Shown in pieces: positions 8,294 to 19,032 of a stretch of DNA of 64,000 nucleotides (within the stretch, counting starts at the first letter, position 1; each line of letters begins with the position of its first letter). Source of the stretch: Streptococcaceae bacterium. GTDB lineage: Bacteria > Bacillota > Bacilli > Lactobacillales > Streptococcaceae. Both the position numbers and the translations under genes were made by a program. The stretch is from assembly GCA_022484805.1 (NCBI GenBank), contig JAKVKP010000009.1, forward strand, positions 1 to 64,000, written 5' to 3'. Under the pieces are notes generated by a model. It was not told where the DNA came from, did no database searches, and was given only the letters and a program-made list of their open reading frames with translations.

Positions 8294-9208
8294 ATGTCTG
8301 TCACTGTAAGTGAAAACTCGGTGGCGCAAGTTGGTATTTTGATGAGTAGTTATCTTGAATTGCCAGAGTTTGATGGTCCATTAAAGTTTCGTGCCTTTTT
8401 AAATGATGGCTTGACAATTGTTAATCCACATTTTCATAAGGAAATTGAAATGATTTATGCGAAGCGAGGAATGGTCCGCATTGGTCTGGGTGACGAGTTG
8501 GTAGAGCTGGCAGAAGGGGAAATTATTTATTTCGCGAGTGGTGTGATTCATTATTTTCTTGCTTCGCCAGAGAGTGAACGTTATGTTTATCAATTTGATT
8601 TGTCTATTTTTGATGAGGTGGATTTAGGAGATTCTAAAAAAAGCTTGATGTCATTATTTGACCAAGGTGCGCCTTGTAGTCGAACGTGGCCAGAAGAGCT
8701 GTACCATGAGGTTAAAGAAATTTTAGAATTACTCTATCAAAGTGTTTATAGTAGCTTGCCGGGTACAAATTATTTAATTTTATCAAATCTTTATCGTTTG
8801 ATTGGCAAATTTTACCAAGAATTACCGATGACCAATTATAGAAAAAATCATGCTGATTTTCCGATTACTCATTATCAGGAAACATTAAAACAGATTAATC
8901 AAATCTTTGATTATATTGAACTGCATTATCAAGATGTGATAACACTTGATGATGTTGCAAACGCTGTTGGCTTTAGTCCTTATTATTTCACACGACTTTT
9001 TAAAAAAAATACAGGTAAAACCTTTACTCAATTTTTGACGGAATATCGAATTAATCGGGCGAAATTTATTCTTGGAAATGAAAAAATTCCAATGGTAGAG
9101 GTGGCTGAAAAATCTGGTTTTGCGAGTGTTAAAACTTTCCATCATGTCTTTAAGGATGCCGTTGGTATGCCACCTTTACAATATCAAAAGCAATTGAATT
9201 TAAAATAA
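8294..9208 (+). CDS. AraC family regulator with cupin sensor domain
   Basis: The protein has 304 residues. Residues about 20-100 form a cupin-like sensor (NPHFHKEIEMIYAKRG), and the last 100 hold two AraC helix-turn-helix units (LDDVANAVGFSPYYFTRLFK, then MVEVAEKSGFASVKTFHHVF). ATG 8294 has AAAGGA upstream. It sits just before the oxidoreductase/isomerase operon, separated by a terminator. Proteins of this kind usually activate a neighbouring sugar pathway on binding the sugar, so it is the likely activator of that operon. The 190 bp before it hold nothing I can name. Confidence 0.88.
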   Translation: MSVTVSENSVAQVGILMSSYLELPEFDGPLKFRAFLNDGLTIVNPHFHKEIEMIYAKRGMVRIGLGDELVELAEGEIIYFASGVIHYFLASPESERYVYQFDLSIFDEVDLGDSKKSLMSLFDQGAPCSRTWPEELYHEVKEILELLYQSVYSSLPGTNYLILSNLYRLIGKFYQELPMTNYRKNHADFPITHYQETLKQINQIFDYIELHYQDVITLDDVANAVGFSPYYFTRLFKKNTGKTFTQFLTEYRINRAKFILGNEKIPMVEVAEKSGFASVKTFHHVFKDAVGMPPLQYQKQLNLK

Positions 9209-9212
9209 GGAT

Positions 9213-9256
9213 AGCCTTTATTAATCTGCGGAATAGCGATTAATAAAGGCTTTTTA
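9213..9256 (+). terminator. Terminator of the AraC gene
   Basis: AGCCTTTATTAATC pairs with GATTAATAAAGGCT over 14 bp, loop of about 11 nt, followed by TTTTTAT. Confidence 0.85.
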
Positions 9257-9375
9257 TAATCAATAGTAATGGGTAATAAATCTTTTGAATATACAGGTCA
9301 ATTTTCGGGAATTTTTGGAAATGAAATAAGGAAGAAAGCAGAAATAAAAATGCTTATAATGAGTTTATAATAAAA

Positions 9376-9389
9376 ATAAAGCGTTTTCA
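9376..9389 (+). promoter_or_regulatory. Candidate cre (CcpA) site before the oxidoreductase operon
   Basis: ATAAAGCGTTTTCA matches 12 of 14 positions of the catabolite-responsive consensus TGWNANCGNTNWCA. It lies directly before the ribosome site of the first gene. Two TATAAT-like boxes (9355-9360 and 9366-9371) lie upstream without a good -35, as expected for an activator-dependent promoter. Confidence 0.45.
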
Positions 9390-9399
9390 GGAGGCGTAA

Positions 9400-10473
9400 A
9401 TGACATTTAAGGTTGCTGTAATTGGTTGTGGTGGTATTGCAAATGGAAAACATTTACCTGCATTATCTCAAGTTAAAGAAGTTGAATTGGTTGGATTTTG
9501 TGATTTGATTATTGAGCGGGCAGAAAAGGCGAAAGCAGATTATGGAACAAGCGATGCTCAGGTTTTTTCGGATTATAAGGAATTATTAGCAAAGGTTGAT
9601 ATAGATGTTGTTCATGTCTGTACACCTAATGCTTCTCATGCTGAATTAACCATTGCTGCTTTGGAGGCGGATAATCATGTTATGTGTGAAAAGCCGATGG
9701 CGAAAACATCAGAAGAAGCAAAAGCGATGATTGAAGCTGCTGAGCGAACTGGGAAAAAATTAACAATTGGTTATCAAAATCGCTTTCGTACGGATTCTAA
9801 TTATTTACATCAGGTCTGTGAAGCAGGTGATCTCGGTGAAATTTACTTTGCGAAGGCTCACGCAATTCGTCGTCGTGCTGTACCAACATGGGGTGTATTT
9901 TTGGATGAAGAGGCTCAAGGCGGTGGTCCTTTAATTGATATCGGTACGCACGCACTTGATTTAACGCTATGGATGATGGACAATTATCAACCAAAATATG
10001 TAGTCGGAAACACTTATCATAAATTATCTAAAACCGAAAATGCAGCAAATGCTTGGGGTCCTTGGGATCCATCTAAGTTTACGGTTGAGGATTCGGCATT
10101 TGGCTTTGTCGTGATGGAAAATGGTGCAACAATTTTCTTGGAATCTAGCTGGGCATTAAATAGTCTTGACGTAAAAGAGGCTAAGACAAGCTTATGTGGC
10201 ACTAAAGCAGGGGCTGATATGAATAACGGCCTGTCAATTAATGGTGAGGATCACAGCTTGCTTTATGATAAGCAAATCGAATTAGAAACAGGTGGTGTTG
10301 ACTTTTACGATGGTGCTGCCGACGATCCAGCTTTATTAGAAGCTAAATCATGGTATCAAGCAATTGCTGATGATACAGACCCAGTTGTTAAACCAGAACA
10401 GGCATTGGTGGTAACACAAATATTAGAGGGTATTTATCAATCAGCTAAAACAGGAGAACCAGTATTTTTATGA
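9400..10473 (+). CDS. Gfo/Idh/MocA family NAD(P)-dependent oxidoreductase
   Basis: The Rossmann motif GCGGIANGKH is at residues 9-18 and the family signature EKP at 97-99. GGGPLIDIGTH near residue 170-180 gives the catalytic-region Asp/His. These enzymes oxidise or reduce a hydroxyl of sugars, inositols or glycosides with NAD(P). The 357-residue length is normal. AGGAGG precedes the ATG. It is the first of four genes that pair two such enzymes with two TIM-barrel isomerases, a set typical of inositol or 3-keto-glycoside breakdown. The exact substrate cannot be told. Confidence 0.88.
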   Translation: MTFKVAVIGCGGIANGKHLPALSQVKEVELVGFCDLIIERAEKAKADYGTSDAQVFSDYKELLAKVDIDVVHVCTPNASHAELTIAALEADNHVMCEKPMAKTSEEAKAMIEAAERTGKKLTIGYQNRFRTDSNYLHQVCEAGDLGEIYFAKAHAIRRRAVPTWGVFLDEEAQGGGPLIDIGTHALDLTLWMMDNYQPKYVVGNTYHKLSKTENAANAWGPWDPSKFTVEDSAFGFVVMENGATIFLESSWALNSLDVKEAKTSLCGTKAGADMNNGLSINGEDHSLLYDKQIELETGGVDFYDGAADDPALLEAKSWYQAIADDTDPVVKPEQALVVTQILEGIYQSAKTGEPVFL

Positions 10474-10510
10474 GTTCAATTAAGGAACTGTTGAATTAGA
10501 GGAGAATGAA

Positions 10511-11269
10511 ATGAAACCTAAAATAGCGCTTCAACTTTGGAGTGTTCGTGAAGCTTGTGAGGCTGATTTTCTTGGAACATTGGTGAAAATTAAAGCACAG
10601 GGCTACGATGGAGTTGAGTTTGCAGGCTATTATGATTATTCAGCTGAAAAAATTAGATTGACACTTGAACATCTTGATTTAGCTGTGACTGCTTCACATA
10701 TTCCTTATGAAAAATTGATTGAAAACCCTACTGCGGTTTTCTCATTTGAAAGAGCAATCGGTAATTGCCGTCTTGTTGTGCCGTATGCATCATTTAATAC
10801 GCAGGCTGAATGGTTAGCATTTATGTCTAAAATCAATACGCTTGCGATTGAGGCAGCAAATTATGGCTTGAAAATTTACTATCATAACCACGCTCATGAA
10901 TTGACTGAAATACCTAACGTAGATATGTTAGAATTGTGGGCTGAAACTGCCCCAGAGGTTAAGTTAGAGGTAGATTTATATTGGTTGGCATTTGCGGGAA
11001 AGACTGTGCTACCTTGGCTAGAGCAGCACCGAAATGCAATTGGTTTATTACATATTAAGGATATGCAAGCTGACCCTAAGGAAAGTACGGAGATTGGTCA
11101 CGGTATTTTGCCGATTAAGGATTATATTGCATGGGCTCAAAAAAATGAATTGCCTTGGCTAATTATTGAACAAGAGGCTTTTCAAAAGTATCAGCCTTTA
11201 GTAGCTTCGGCTATGAATTATCAAGCTTTGGTAAAAATTGTGAATGAAGTTGATTCTGCGGAAAAATAG
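10511..11269 (+). CDS. Sugar phosphate isomerase/epimerase (AP endonuclease 2-like TIM barrel)
   Basis: This 252-residue protein has the metal-site motifs of the xylose-isomerase-like TIM barrel superfamily: YHNHAHEL (near residue 120), EVDLYWLAF (near 155), LLHIKDM (near 180) and IIEQEAF (near 220). Members such as IolE, IolI and keto-glycoside isomerases rearrange or hydrate keto-sugars made by Gfo/Idh/MocA enzymes. The gene follows the oxidoreductase by 37 bp with its own GAGGAG site, and is followed by a second, larger member of the family. Confidence 0.82.
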   Translation: MKPKIALQLWSVREACEADFLGTLVKIKAQGYDGVEFAGYYDYSAEKIRLTLEHLDLAVTASHIPYEKLIENPTAVFSFERAIGNCRLVVPYASFNTQAEWLAFMSKINTLAIEAANYGLKIYYHNHAHELTEIPNVDMLELWAETAPEVKLEVDLYWLAFAGKTVLPWLEQHRNAIGLLHIKDMQADPKESTEIGHGILPIKDYIAWAQKNELPWLIIEQEAFQKYQPLVASAMNYQALVKIVNEVDSAEK

Positions 11270-11283
11270 AAAAGGAGTTTGAA

Positions 11284-12252
11284 ATGAAATTAGGCGTATT
11301 TACACCACTTTTTAATAATTTAAGCTTTGAAGAAATGATTGATATGGTCTCAAAAAAAGGCTTGCAGGCAGTGGAAATTGGAACAGGTGGTTCACCCGGT
11401 AATGCCCATTTAGATATCGACAAATTATTGGCAAGTAGTGACGAAAGAAAAGAATATTTAGCGAAACTGGATGATAAGGGGTTAGAAATATCAGCATTGA
11501 GCTGTCATCATAATCCAATTTCACCTTTACCAGCCGTAGCTAAGGAAGCCGATGAATTGTTGCGCAAGACGATTAAATTAGCAAATTTGATGAATGTACC
11601 TGTTGTTAATGGCTTCTCGGGTGTTTCAGGCGGCAATCCAACTGATACACAGGTGAACTGGCCAGTATTGCCTTGGCCAACTGAATACGAGGATAACTAC
11701 AAATATCAATGGGAGAAAAAATTGATTCCTTATTGGAAAGGAATTAATCAGGAGGCTGAGGCAGCAGGAATTAAGATTGGGATTGAACTTCACGGTGGCT
11801 TTTTAGCACATACCCCATATACAATGCTGAAACTAAGAGAGGCTACTGGTAAAGCTATCGGCTGTAATTTAGATCCAAGTCATTTATGGTGGCAAGGAAT
11901 TGATCCAGTAGCTGCGGTTAAAATTTTAGGTGATGCGGGGGCAATCCACCATTTTCACGCGAAGGATACATACTTAGATAAAGATAATATTAATATGCAT
12001 GGCTTAACCGATATGCAGCCTTATGGTGACGTTAAGACGCGCTCATGGACATTTCGTTCAGTTGGCTGTGGTCACAGCCTTCAGATTTGGTCAGATATTA
12101 TTTCAGCATTACGAATTCATGGATATGATTATGTTTTGAGTATCGAGCATGAAGACCCAATTATGAGCACTGATGAAGGCTTAAACAGGGCGATTACCAA
12201 TTTGCGTAGCATCATGATTGAAGAACAGCCTGCATCAATGTGGTGGGTTTAA
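11284..12252 (+). CDS. Sugar phosphate isomerase/epimerase, larger paralogous family member
   Basis: The 322-residue TIM-barrel protein carries IGIELHGGFLAH, CNLDPSHLWWQG, HHFHAKDTYLD and YVLSIEHEDP, the Glu/Asp/His/Glu metal ligands of the family. The family includes IolE-type dehydratases and glycoside epimerases. It differs strongly from the 252-residue neighbour, so the two probably carry out different steps. AAAGGAG precedes ATG 11284, 15 bp behind the previous stop. Confidence 0.82.
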   Translation: MKLGVFTPLFNNLSFEEMIDMVSKKGLQAVEIGTGGSPGNAHLDIDKLLASSDERKEYLAKLDDKGLEISALSCHHNPISPLPAVAKEADELLRKTIKLANLMNVPVVNGFSGVSGGNPTDTQVNWPVLPWPTEYEDNYKYQWEKKLIPYWKGINQEAEAAGIKIGIELHGGFLAHTPYTMLKLREATGKAIGCNLDPSHLWWQGIDPVAAVKILGDAGAIHHFHAKDTYLDKDNINMHGLTDMQPYGDVKTRSWTFRSVGCGHSLQIWSDIISALRIHGYDYVLSIEHEDPIMSTDEGLNRAITNLRSIMIEEQPASMWWV

Positions 12253-12300
12253 TTATTAATTAGTTAGAAACTGATAGTGGATAATTTTAGGAGAGGGAAT

Positions 12301-13338
12301 ATGGAAGCAATTAACTTTGTCATTATTGGCTATGGTGGTATGGGTTCCTATCATGCTAATGGTATTATGCCAACGGAGAGTGAACGAATTCACTTGGTTG
12401 GTATTTATGATATTTCTGCTGAAAGGCAAAATGTAGCAGTTGAGACGGGCTTAAAAAGCTATGCCAGTCTGGAAGCCGTTTTATCGGATCAGACGATTGA
12501 GGCTGTTTTAATTGCCACACCCAATGATTATCATAAGGAAATCGCAATCCAAGCCTTAAAGGCAGGTAAACAGGTTGTCTGTGAAAAGCCTGTTGCGATG
12601 AATACAGCGGAGCTAGATGATATCTTAGCTGTTGCTAAGTCAACGGGTAATGTTTTTATGGTACACCAAAACCGACGTTGGGATCCAGATTTTCTAGTTG
12701 TTCGAGATTTATATCATAATCAAAAAATCGGAGACATTTTCCAAATTGAATCACGTGTTCAAGGTGCTAATGGTATTCCGGGTGACTGGCGACATTTGAA
12801 GGCGCATGGTGGCGGTATGCTTTTAGACTGGGGCGTACATTTACTTGATCAGTTGCTTTGGTTGGTTCATAGCCCAATTAAACAGGTATCGGTTGATTTT
12901 AGTTACATCTTGGGTGACGAGGTTGACGATGGCTTTATAAGCTATTTCACCTTTGAAAACGGCGTTCGAGCAATAGTAGAGGTTGGCACAACAAACTATA
13001 CAAAATTACCAAGGTGGTATGTTAAAGGAACGAATGGTACTGCAAAAATTGATGATTGGGATTTATCTGGTGAAATAGTTGTGGCAACTGGTAGGACCGA
13101 CGTAGTTTCACCGAAGCCGATTCAAGCTGGAGTGGGGTTAACTAAGACAATGGCGCCACCTTCAGAAGAAGCAACTGAAAAGTATCCAATTCAATCTGTT
13201 TCAGCAAATTTTGTACCTTTTTACCAAAATTTTTATGAAGTTGTACGTAATGGCTCAGAACCAATTGTTAATAATGAGCAGATTAGATTGGTGCTTTCAT
13301 TGATTGATCAATTGTTCCAGCAGGCGGGAATTAGCTAA
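12301..13338 (+). CDS. Gfo/Idh/MocA family oxidoreductase, second of the operon
   Basis: From ATG 12301 the product has 345 residues, with GYGGMGSYH at 10-18, CEKPVAM at 94-100, and GGGMLLDWGVHLLD near 165-178. I prefer ATG 12301 over the in-frame GTG at 12277 because GGAGAGGG lies just upstream of it. With the first dehydrogenase, two isomerases and no kinase or transporter, the set could oxidise a glycoside, epimerise or hydrate it, and reduce the product. It is the last gene before a terminator. Confidence 0.86.
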   Translation: MEAINFVIIGYGGMGSYHANGIMPTESERIHLVGIYDISAERQNVAVETGLKSYASLEAVLSDQTIEAVLIATPNDYHKEIAIQALKAGKQVVCEKPVAMNTAELDDILAVAKSTGNVFMVHQNRRWDPDFLVVRDLYHNQKIGDIFQIESRVQGANGIPGDWRHLKAHGGGMLLDWGVHLLDQLLWLVHSPIKQVSVDFSYILGDEVDDGFISYFTFENGVRAIVEVGTTNYTKLPRWYVKGTNGTAKIDDWDLSGEIVVATGRTDVVSPKPIQAGVGLTKTMAPPSEEATEKYPIQSVSANFVPFYQNFYEVVRNGSEPIVNNEQIRLVLSLIDQLFQQAGIS

Positions 13339-13355
13339 ACATTTTAATATTAATA

Positions 13356-13390
13356 AATAGTTCTGGTTCAATAGCTAGGACTATTTTTTA
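13356..13390 (+). terminator. Terminator of the oxidoreductase/isomerase operon
   Basis: AATAGTTCT pairs with AGGACTATT (9 bp with one G-U), followed by six T. Confidence 0.75.
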
Positions 13391-13517
13391 TAATCATTTA
13401 TCGCACATTTCTATATTGAATCAATTAAAGTATAATGAAAGTATTGGTTCTTTCAAAGTAAATTAATTATTTTAAAATGATTTATCGTCAAAATAATGAA
13501 AAAAGGAGGTGTTGATA

Positions 13518-14555
13518 TTGATTACAATTAAGGATTTAGCCAAAATTGCAGATGTTAGTCCGACAACAGTTTCCAATGTATTGAACGGTCGATTTCAAAA
13601 GGTGTCCGATGAGACATTAGCGAAAGTTCAAGCGGTGATTGAAGAAACAAATTATGTTTCAAATATGGGTGGGCGACTGCTTGCCAATCATGGCTCAAGG
13701 ATTATCGGTGTGATTATTCACTACAATCGTAGTCGTTTAGAATTGAGTATTGCCCAAACACCGTTTCATAGTGAGTTAATTGGTTTTTTAGAGGAAAGTA
13801 TTCGCAATAATAATTATTATATGATGCTGCATACATCAATGAATTATGAGGAAAGTATTCGTATGGCTTCTGCCTGGAACGTCGAAGGTTTAATTGTCTT
13901 AGGAGGTAATGCCAATGAGATAGAATCATTTTTAAAAGCAACGGATATACCAGTGGTTTTTATTGATAGCTATGCTGACCCTCAGTTGCCGAATTATTAT
14001 AATGTTGGTTTAGCGGATTTTGAAGGTGCTAGATTAATGACTAGCTATCTAATTGAAGCAGGCTTTAATAAAATAGGTTTTTTGGCAGATATGGTAATTC
14101 CAGACGGTGTGGATGCTGAGCGTTTAAAAGGCTTTCAGCAAGCCTACCGTGAACATCAATTAGCCTATCAACCTGATAACTTTATTTCAATTGATTATCG
14201 AAAAGCTGTTCGTCATCAAATGTTTGAGCAGTTCATCAAAAAAGATTTAAACACGTATGATGCTTTATTTTTTGCTTCAGACTATTATGCAGTTGATACA
14301 ATGAATTTATTTTTGGATGCTGGAATTAGCGTACCAGAACAGATTTCAATCACTGGTTTTGATAATAATATCTTATCGGAACAGTCACGTCCTAGATTAA
14401 CAACGGTTTCGCAAAATATCTTAGAAAAGGGTCAGACTGCAGTTGAAATGTTACTTAAAATTATTAGAGCTGAGAAAATAGAAGCAAATAATATCGCCTT
14501 ACCAGTAGAAATAGTTAAACGTCAGTCCGTAAGCAGTAGAAAAATTGACGTATAA
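13518..14555 (+). CDS. LacI family transcriptional regulator
   Basis: The N-terminal ITIKDLAKIADVSPTTVSNV is the LacI helix-turn-helix, followed by the hinge and a periplasmic-binding-like sensor domain. GGAGG at 13505-13509 is correctly spaced (8 nt) for TTG 13518, giving 345 residues; in-frame GTG 13509 and TTG 13512 are too close to it. The gene directly follows the sugar operon, so it and the AraC protein upstream probably both control it: one local repressor and one local activator. Confidence 0.86.
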   Translation: MITIKDLAKIADVSPTTVSNVLNGRFQKVSDETLAKVQAVIEETNYVSNMGGRLLANHGSRIIGVIIHYNRSRLELSIAQTPFHSELIGFLEESIRNNNYYMMLHTSMNYEESIRMASAWNVEGLIVLGGNANEIESFLKATDIPVVFIDSYADPQLPNYYNVGLADFEGARLMTSYLIEAGFNKIGFLADMVIPDGVDAERLKGFQQAYREHQLAYQPDNFISIDYRKAVRHQMFEQFIKKDLNTYDALFFASDYYAVDTMNLFLDAGISVPEQISITGFDNNILSEQSRPRLTTVSQNILEKGQTAVEMLLKIIRAEKIEANNIALPVEIVKRQSVSSRKIDV

Positions 14556-14797
14556 TTTTGCTGTAGATGCAATCAAGTTTTTATTATGGATTCAAAAGTC
14601 TTTTAATTCTATTAATTATTTTTAGCGCTTCAGTCCCAAAAAATCTATCGTTTCCCGTTTAGAATTTTTCAGAAATGGGCTTTCGCCAGCCTACTCAAAG
14701 CTAGGATTAAATAATTAACTAATTGAAACGTGAATATCAATCTCAAAAAAAGCAATGATTTCATGAGGTTGATATTTTTATCTCAAGTGCTTTCGAT
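14556..14797 (+). other. Intergenic stretch with two hairpins
   Basis: No gene is visible. A weak hairpin CCCGTTT/AAATGGG lies near 14657-14691. A strong one (AATATCAATCTCA with TGAGGTTGATATT, 13 bp, then TTTTTA) at 14733-14780 is a good terminator. Confidence 0.5.
14733..14781 (+). terminator. Terminator upstream of the ferredoxin reductase gene
   Basis: AATATCAATCTCA at 14733-14745 pairs with TGAGGTTGATATT at 14764-14776, followed by TTTTA. Confidence 0.75.
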
Positions 14798-14826
14798 TTG
14801 TATATTTAAGTTAGATTCGCTATAAT
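14798..14826 (+). promoter_or_regulatory. Promoter of the ferredoxin/flavodoxin reductase gene
   Basis: TTGTAT (14798-14803) and TATAAT (14821-14826) are separated by 17 bp. The Fur box starts just downstream of the -10. Confidence 0.65.
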
Positions 14827-14834
14827 TAATAATT

Positions 14835-14853
14835 GAGAATGATTATCATTATC
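14835..14853. promoter_or_regulatory. Fur box
   Basis: GAGAATGATTATCATTATC matches 17 of 19 positions of the classic Fur box and fits the 7-1-7 form TGATAATNATTATCA with one mismatch. Its place over the transcription start predicts repression under iron sufficiency. Confidence 0.75.
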
Positions 14854-14879
14854 ATAAAAAGTAATTCTCAGGAGGGTAT

Positions 14880-15902
14880 ATGGTTAATAGTGAAGTATAT
14901 GATGTGACAATTGTCGGTGGCGGTCCGGCAGGTTTATATAGTGCTTTTTACAGTGGCTTGCGTGAAATGAAGACCAAATTGATTGAATATAATCCTTTTT
15001 TAGGCGGCAAATTGAACGTCTATTTAGAAAAAGTAATTTGGGATATTGGTGGTCTACCACCAACCAAAGGCAGTCAAGTAATTACTCAATTAGAGAATCA
15101 GGCGAAAACATTTGATCCAACAATTGTCTTGGGTGAAAAAATCGTTTCAATTCAAAAGGAAAATAATATTTTTGAATTGATAGCAGAAAATGGAAATGTT
15201 CATCTGTCTAAAACGATTATTATTGCTGTCGGCTCGGGTATTTTAAAACCAACAAAGTTAGCAATTACTGATTCACAAAAATATGAGTCAACAAATTTAT
15301 ATTATAAAGTTGAAAATCTTGAGCAATTTCGAGATAAGCGTGTCGCGATTTCAGGTGGTAGTAATTCGGCGATTGATTGGGCGAATACTCTTGAACCAAT
15401 AGCTTCAGAAGTGACCTTAGTATATCGTGGCAAAGCATTACGAGGGCATGAAGCAGAAATAACTAAGCTGCTTAATAGTAGTATTAAATGTTATTTTAAT
15501 AACACAATTGACCAAATTTTGCCGACAAATGACCTGACCAGAATTAAAACGCTTATTTTAAAAGATCATGAATTGGAATTAGCGACAGAGTTGGATATAG
15601 ATGCTTTAGTGGTAAATCATGGCTACGATCGAGAAAATGTCTTAATTGAGAAACCAATTTCAGGTATTGAAATTGTTGATAATCATTATTTTAAGACTGG
15701 TTCAGGCTGTGATACGAATATTGCAGGTATTTATGCTGCAGGTGATATTTCATTACATGATGGCAAAATTAATCTAATCAGTGGTGCCTTGCACGATGGT
15801 CTCGTCGCGGTGAATGCAGCCAAAACCTATATTGATCCAAAAGCTGAATCATATGGTATGGTTTCAAGCCATCATGATGCATTGCAGGCACGATCAAAAT
15901 AA
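14880..15902 (+). CDS. Ferredoxin/flavodoxin-NADP+ reductase (thioredoxin-reductase-like, YumC type)
   Basis: The N-terminal FAD motif GGGPAGLYSAFYSGLR and the later NAD(P)-binding motif SGGSNSAIDWAN show a two-dinucleotide flavoprotein. The CxxC of thioredoxin reductases is absent, as in the YumC/FNR2 group. The C-terminal GIYAAGDISLH binds flavin. At 340 residues it has the usual length. It passes electrons from NADPH to ferredoxin or flavodoxin. GGAGGG lies just before ATG 14880. A Fur box covers the promoter, so expression should rise when iron is low, as fits a switch to flavodoxin. Confidence 0.82.
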   Translation: MVNSEVYDVTIVGGGPAGLYSAFYSGLREMKTKLIEYNPFLGGKLNVYLEKVIWDIGGLPPTKGSQVITQLENQAKTFDPTIVLGEKIVSIQKENNIFELIAENGNVHLSKTIIIAVGSGILKPTKLAITDSQKYESTNLYYKVENLEQFRDKRVAISGGSNSAIDWANTLEPIASEVTLVYRGKALRGHEAEITKLLNSSIKCYFNNTIDQILPTNDLTRIKTLILKDHELELATELDIDALVVNHGYDRENVLIEKPISGIEIVDNHYFKTGSGCDTNIAGIYAAGDISLHDGKINLISGALHDGLVAVNAAKTYIDPKAESYGMVSSHHDALQARSK

Positions 15903-15980
15903 ATATTATTTCTTAATTAAGCTATTAATTTTACTGGTTATTAAGTAATATCCAGTTATAATAATAAGAGTAAATAATAA

Positions 15981-17372
<1,392 letters not shown>

Positions 17373-17379
17373 AAGCAAT

Positions 17380-17462
17380 AAGTCAGAATTTATTTACTGA
17401 ATAAAAAAGAGATTAGTCAGATTAATCTTCTTTATTCAGCAAGTATTTACTGGCTTTTTTAT
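17380..17462 (+). terminator. Long nested terminator after gdhA
   Basis: CTGAATAAA..GATTA pairs with TTAATC..TTTATTCAG, enclosed by an outer AAGTCAG/CTGGCTT pair, followed by a T-run at 17455-17461. Confidence 0.7.
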
Positions 17463-17617
17463 TTTCTAAAAATAATCGATTTTCTTTGAGAAAATAAATT
17501 CAAGTAGTATAATGAATGTTGGTTATTTATTATATACATTTGTTATTTTAACTTAAAATTAATCTGTTTTTATTTTTTGTTATTATAACCTTTGTAATTT
17601 GAGTTGGAGGAATTATT

Positions 17618-19030
17618 ATGGATATTGTAACACTTGGTAGAATCCAGTTTGCAATGACAACGATTTTTCATTATTTCTTTGTGCCATTTTCAATTGGAAC
17701 CGCTTTATCTGTTGCGGTGATGGAAACAATTTATGTTGTAAAAAAAGATGAAAAGTTTAAAAAAATGGCAAAATTTTGGGGTAATATTTTTCTACTTAGT
17801 TTTGCAGTTGGTGTTGTCACAGGTATTATTCAAGAATTTCAATTTGGGATGAATTGGTCGGATTATTCTCGTTTTGTTGGTGATATTTTTGGGGCACCTT
17901 TGGCGATTGAAGCATTATTGGCTTTCTTTTTAGAGTCAACCTTTTTAGGGCTTTGGATGTTTACTTGGGATCGCGTTAAACCGAGAACTCATGTTATTTT
18001 TATTTGGTTAGTGACCTTGGCTTCTGTCATGTCTGCCTTTTGGATTTTAGTGGCCAATAGCTTTATGCAGCATCCTTCAGGCTACCGTTTAAATAACGGC
18101 CGCGCAGAAATGATTGATTTCGGTGCTTTATTATCTAATCATCAAGTTTGGTATGAATTCTCACACGTGATTGCAGGTGCTGTCACTCTAGGTGGGATGG
18201 TTGTTGCTGGTTTATCTGCTTTTCAACTATTGAAGAAAGATGTTAATCGGGAAATTTTCAAATCATCTATTCGTATCGGCCTAGTGATTACGCTATTAGG
18301 TTCAGTTACTGTGTTAGGTGCTGGAGATGCTCAGATGAAGGCATTGATTGAGGATCAACCGATGAAATTCGCTGCAATGGAGGGCGCCTATGAAGATAGT
18401 GGAGATCCTGCTGCTTGGACCTTAATTGCATGGGCGAATGAACGGGAACATAAGCAAATTTTTGGTATCGAAATTCCTTATATGCTAAGCATTCTTTCCT
18501 ATAACAAATTATCTGGTTCAGTGGAAGGCATGGATACAGTTAATCAAAAGCTAATTGAGCAATATGGTGATGATAAAAATTATTACCCACCAGTCAATAC
18601 ATTATTTTACAGCTTTAGAATTATGGCGGCATTTGGAATGTTAATGTTGTTGGTCGCAATATTAGGCTTATTTTTCACTCGCAAGAAAAAACCTATTTTA
18701 TATGAAAAGCGTTGGATGCTATGGATATTAGGCCTATGCACCTTTGCACCGTTTATTGCAAATACAGCGGGGTGGTTAAATACTGAATTAGGGCGTTATC
18801 CTTGGACTGTTTATGGTTTGTTTACAATTGAAGATAGTATCTCACCTAACGTTTCCGCCACATCATTATTAATAACTAATATTGTTTATTTCTTGTTGTT
18901 CTCTGGTTTAGGGGGGACTATGATTTACTTGGTTCGCCGTGAATTGAAAAAAGGGCCAGACTATGAAGAGCTACAATTAGCACATGAAGGCGCAACTTCA
19001 AGTGACCCATTTGATAGGGGGGCATATTAA
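17618..19030 (+). CDS. cydA: Cytochrome bd quinol oxidase subunit I
   Basis: This 470-residue membrane protein starts LGRIQFAMTTIFHYFFVPF, where the His of FHYFF is a conserved heme ligand. It has the GRYPWTVYGL block near the C-terminus and about nine membrane spans. It oxidises menaquinol and, with CydB, reduces oxygen to water. GGAGG precedes ATG 17618. It is the first gene of cydABCD. In lactic acid bacteria this oxidase works only when heme is available, usually from outside. Confidence 0.95.
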   Translation: MDIVTLGRIQFAMTTIFHYFFVPFSIGTALSVAVMETIYVVKKDEKFKKMAKFWGNIFLLSFAVGVVTGIIQEFQFGMNWSDYSRFVGDIFGAPLAIEALLAFFLESTFLGLWMFTWDRVKPRTHVIFIWLVTLASVMSAFWILVANSFMQHPSGYRLNNGRAEMIDFGALLSNHQVWYEFSHVIAGAVTLGGMVVAGLSAFQLLKKDVNREIFKSSIRIGLVITLLGSVTVLGAGDAQMKALIEDQPMKFAAMEGAYEDSGDPAAWTLIAWANEREHKQIFGIEIPYMLSILSYNKLSGSVEGMDTVNQKLIEQYGDDKNYYPPVNTLFYSFRIMAAFGMLMLLVAILGLFFTRKKKPILYEKRWMLWILGLCTFAPFIANTAGWLNTELGRYPWTVYGLFTIEDSISPNVSATSLLITNIVYFLLFSGLGGTMIYLVRRELKKGPDYEELQLAHEGATSSDPFDRGAY

Positions 19031-19032
19031 TT

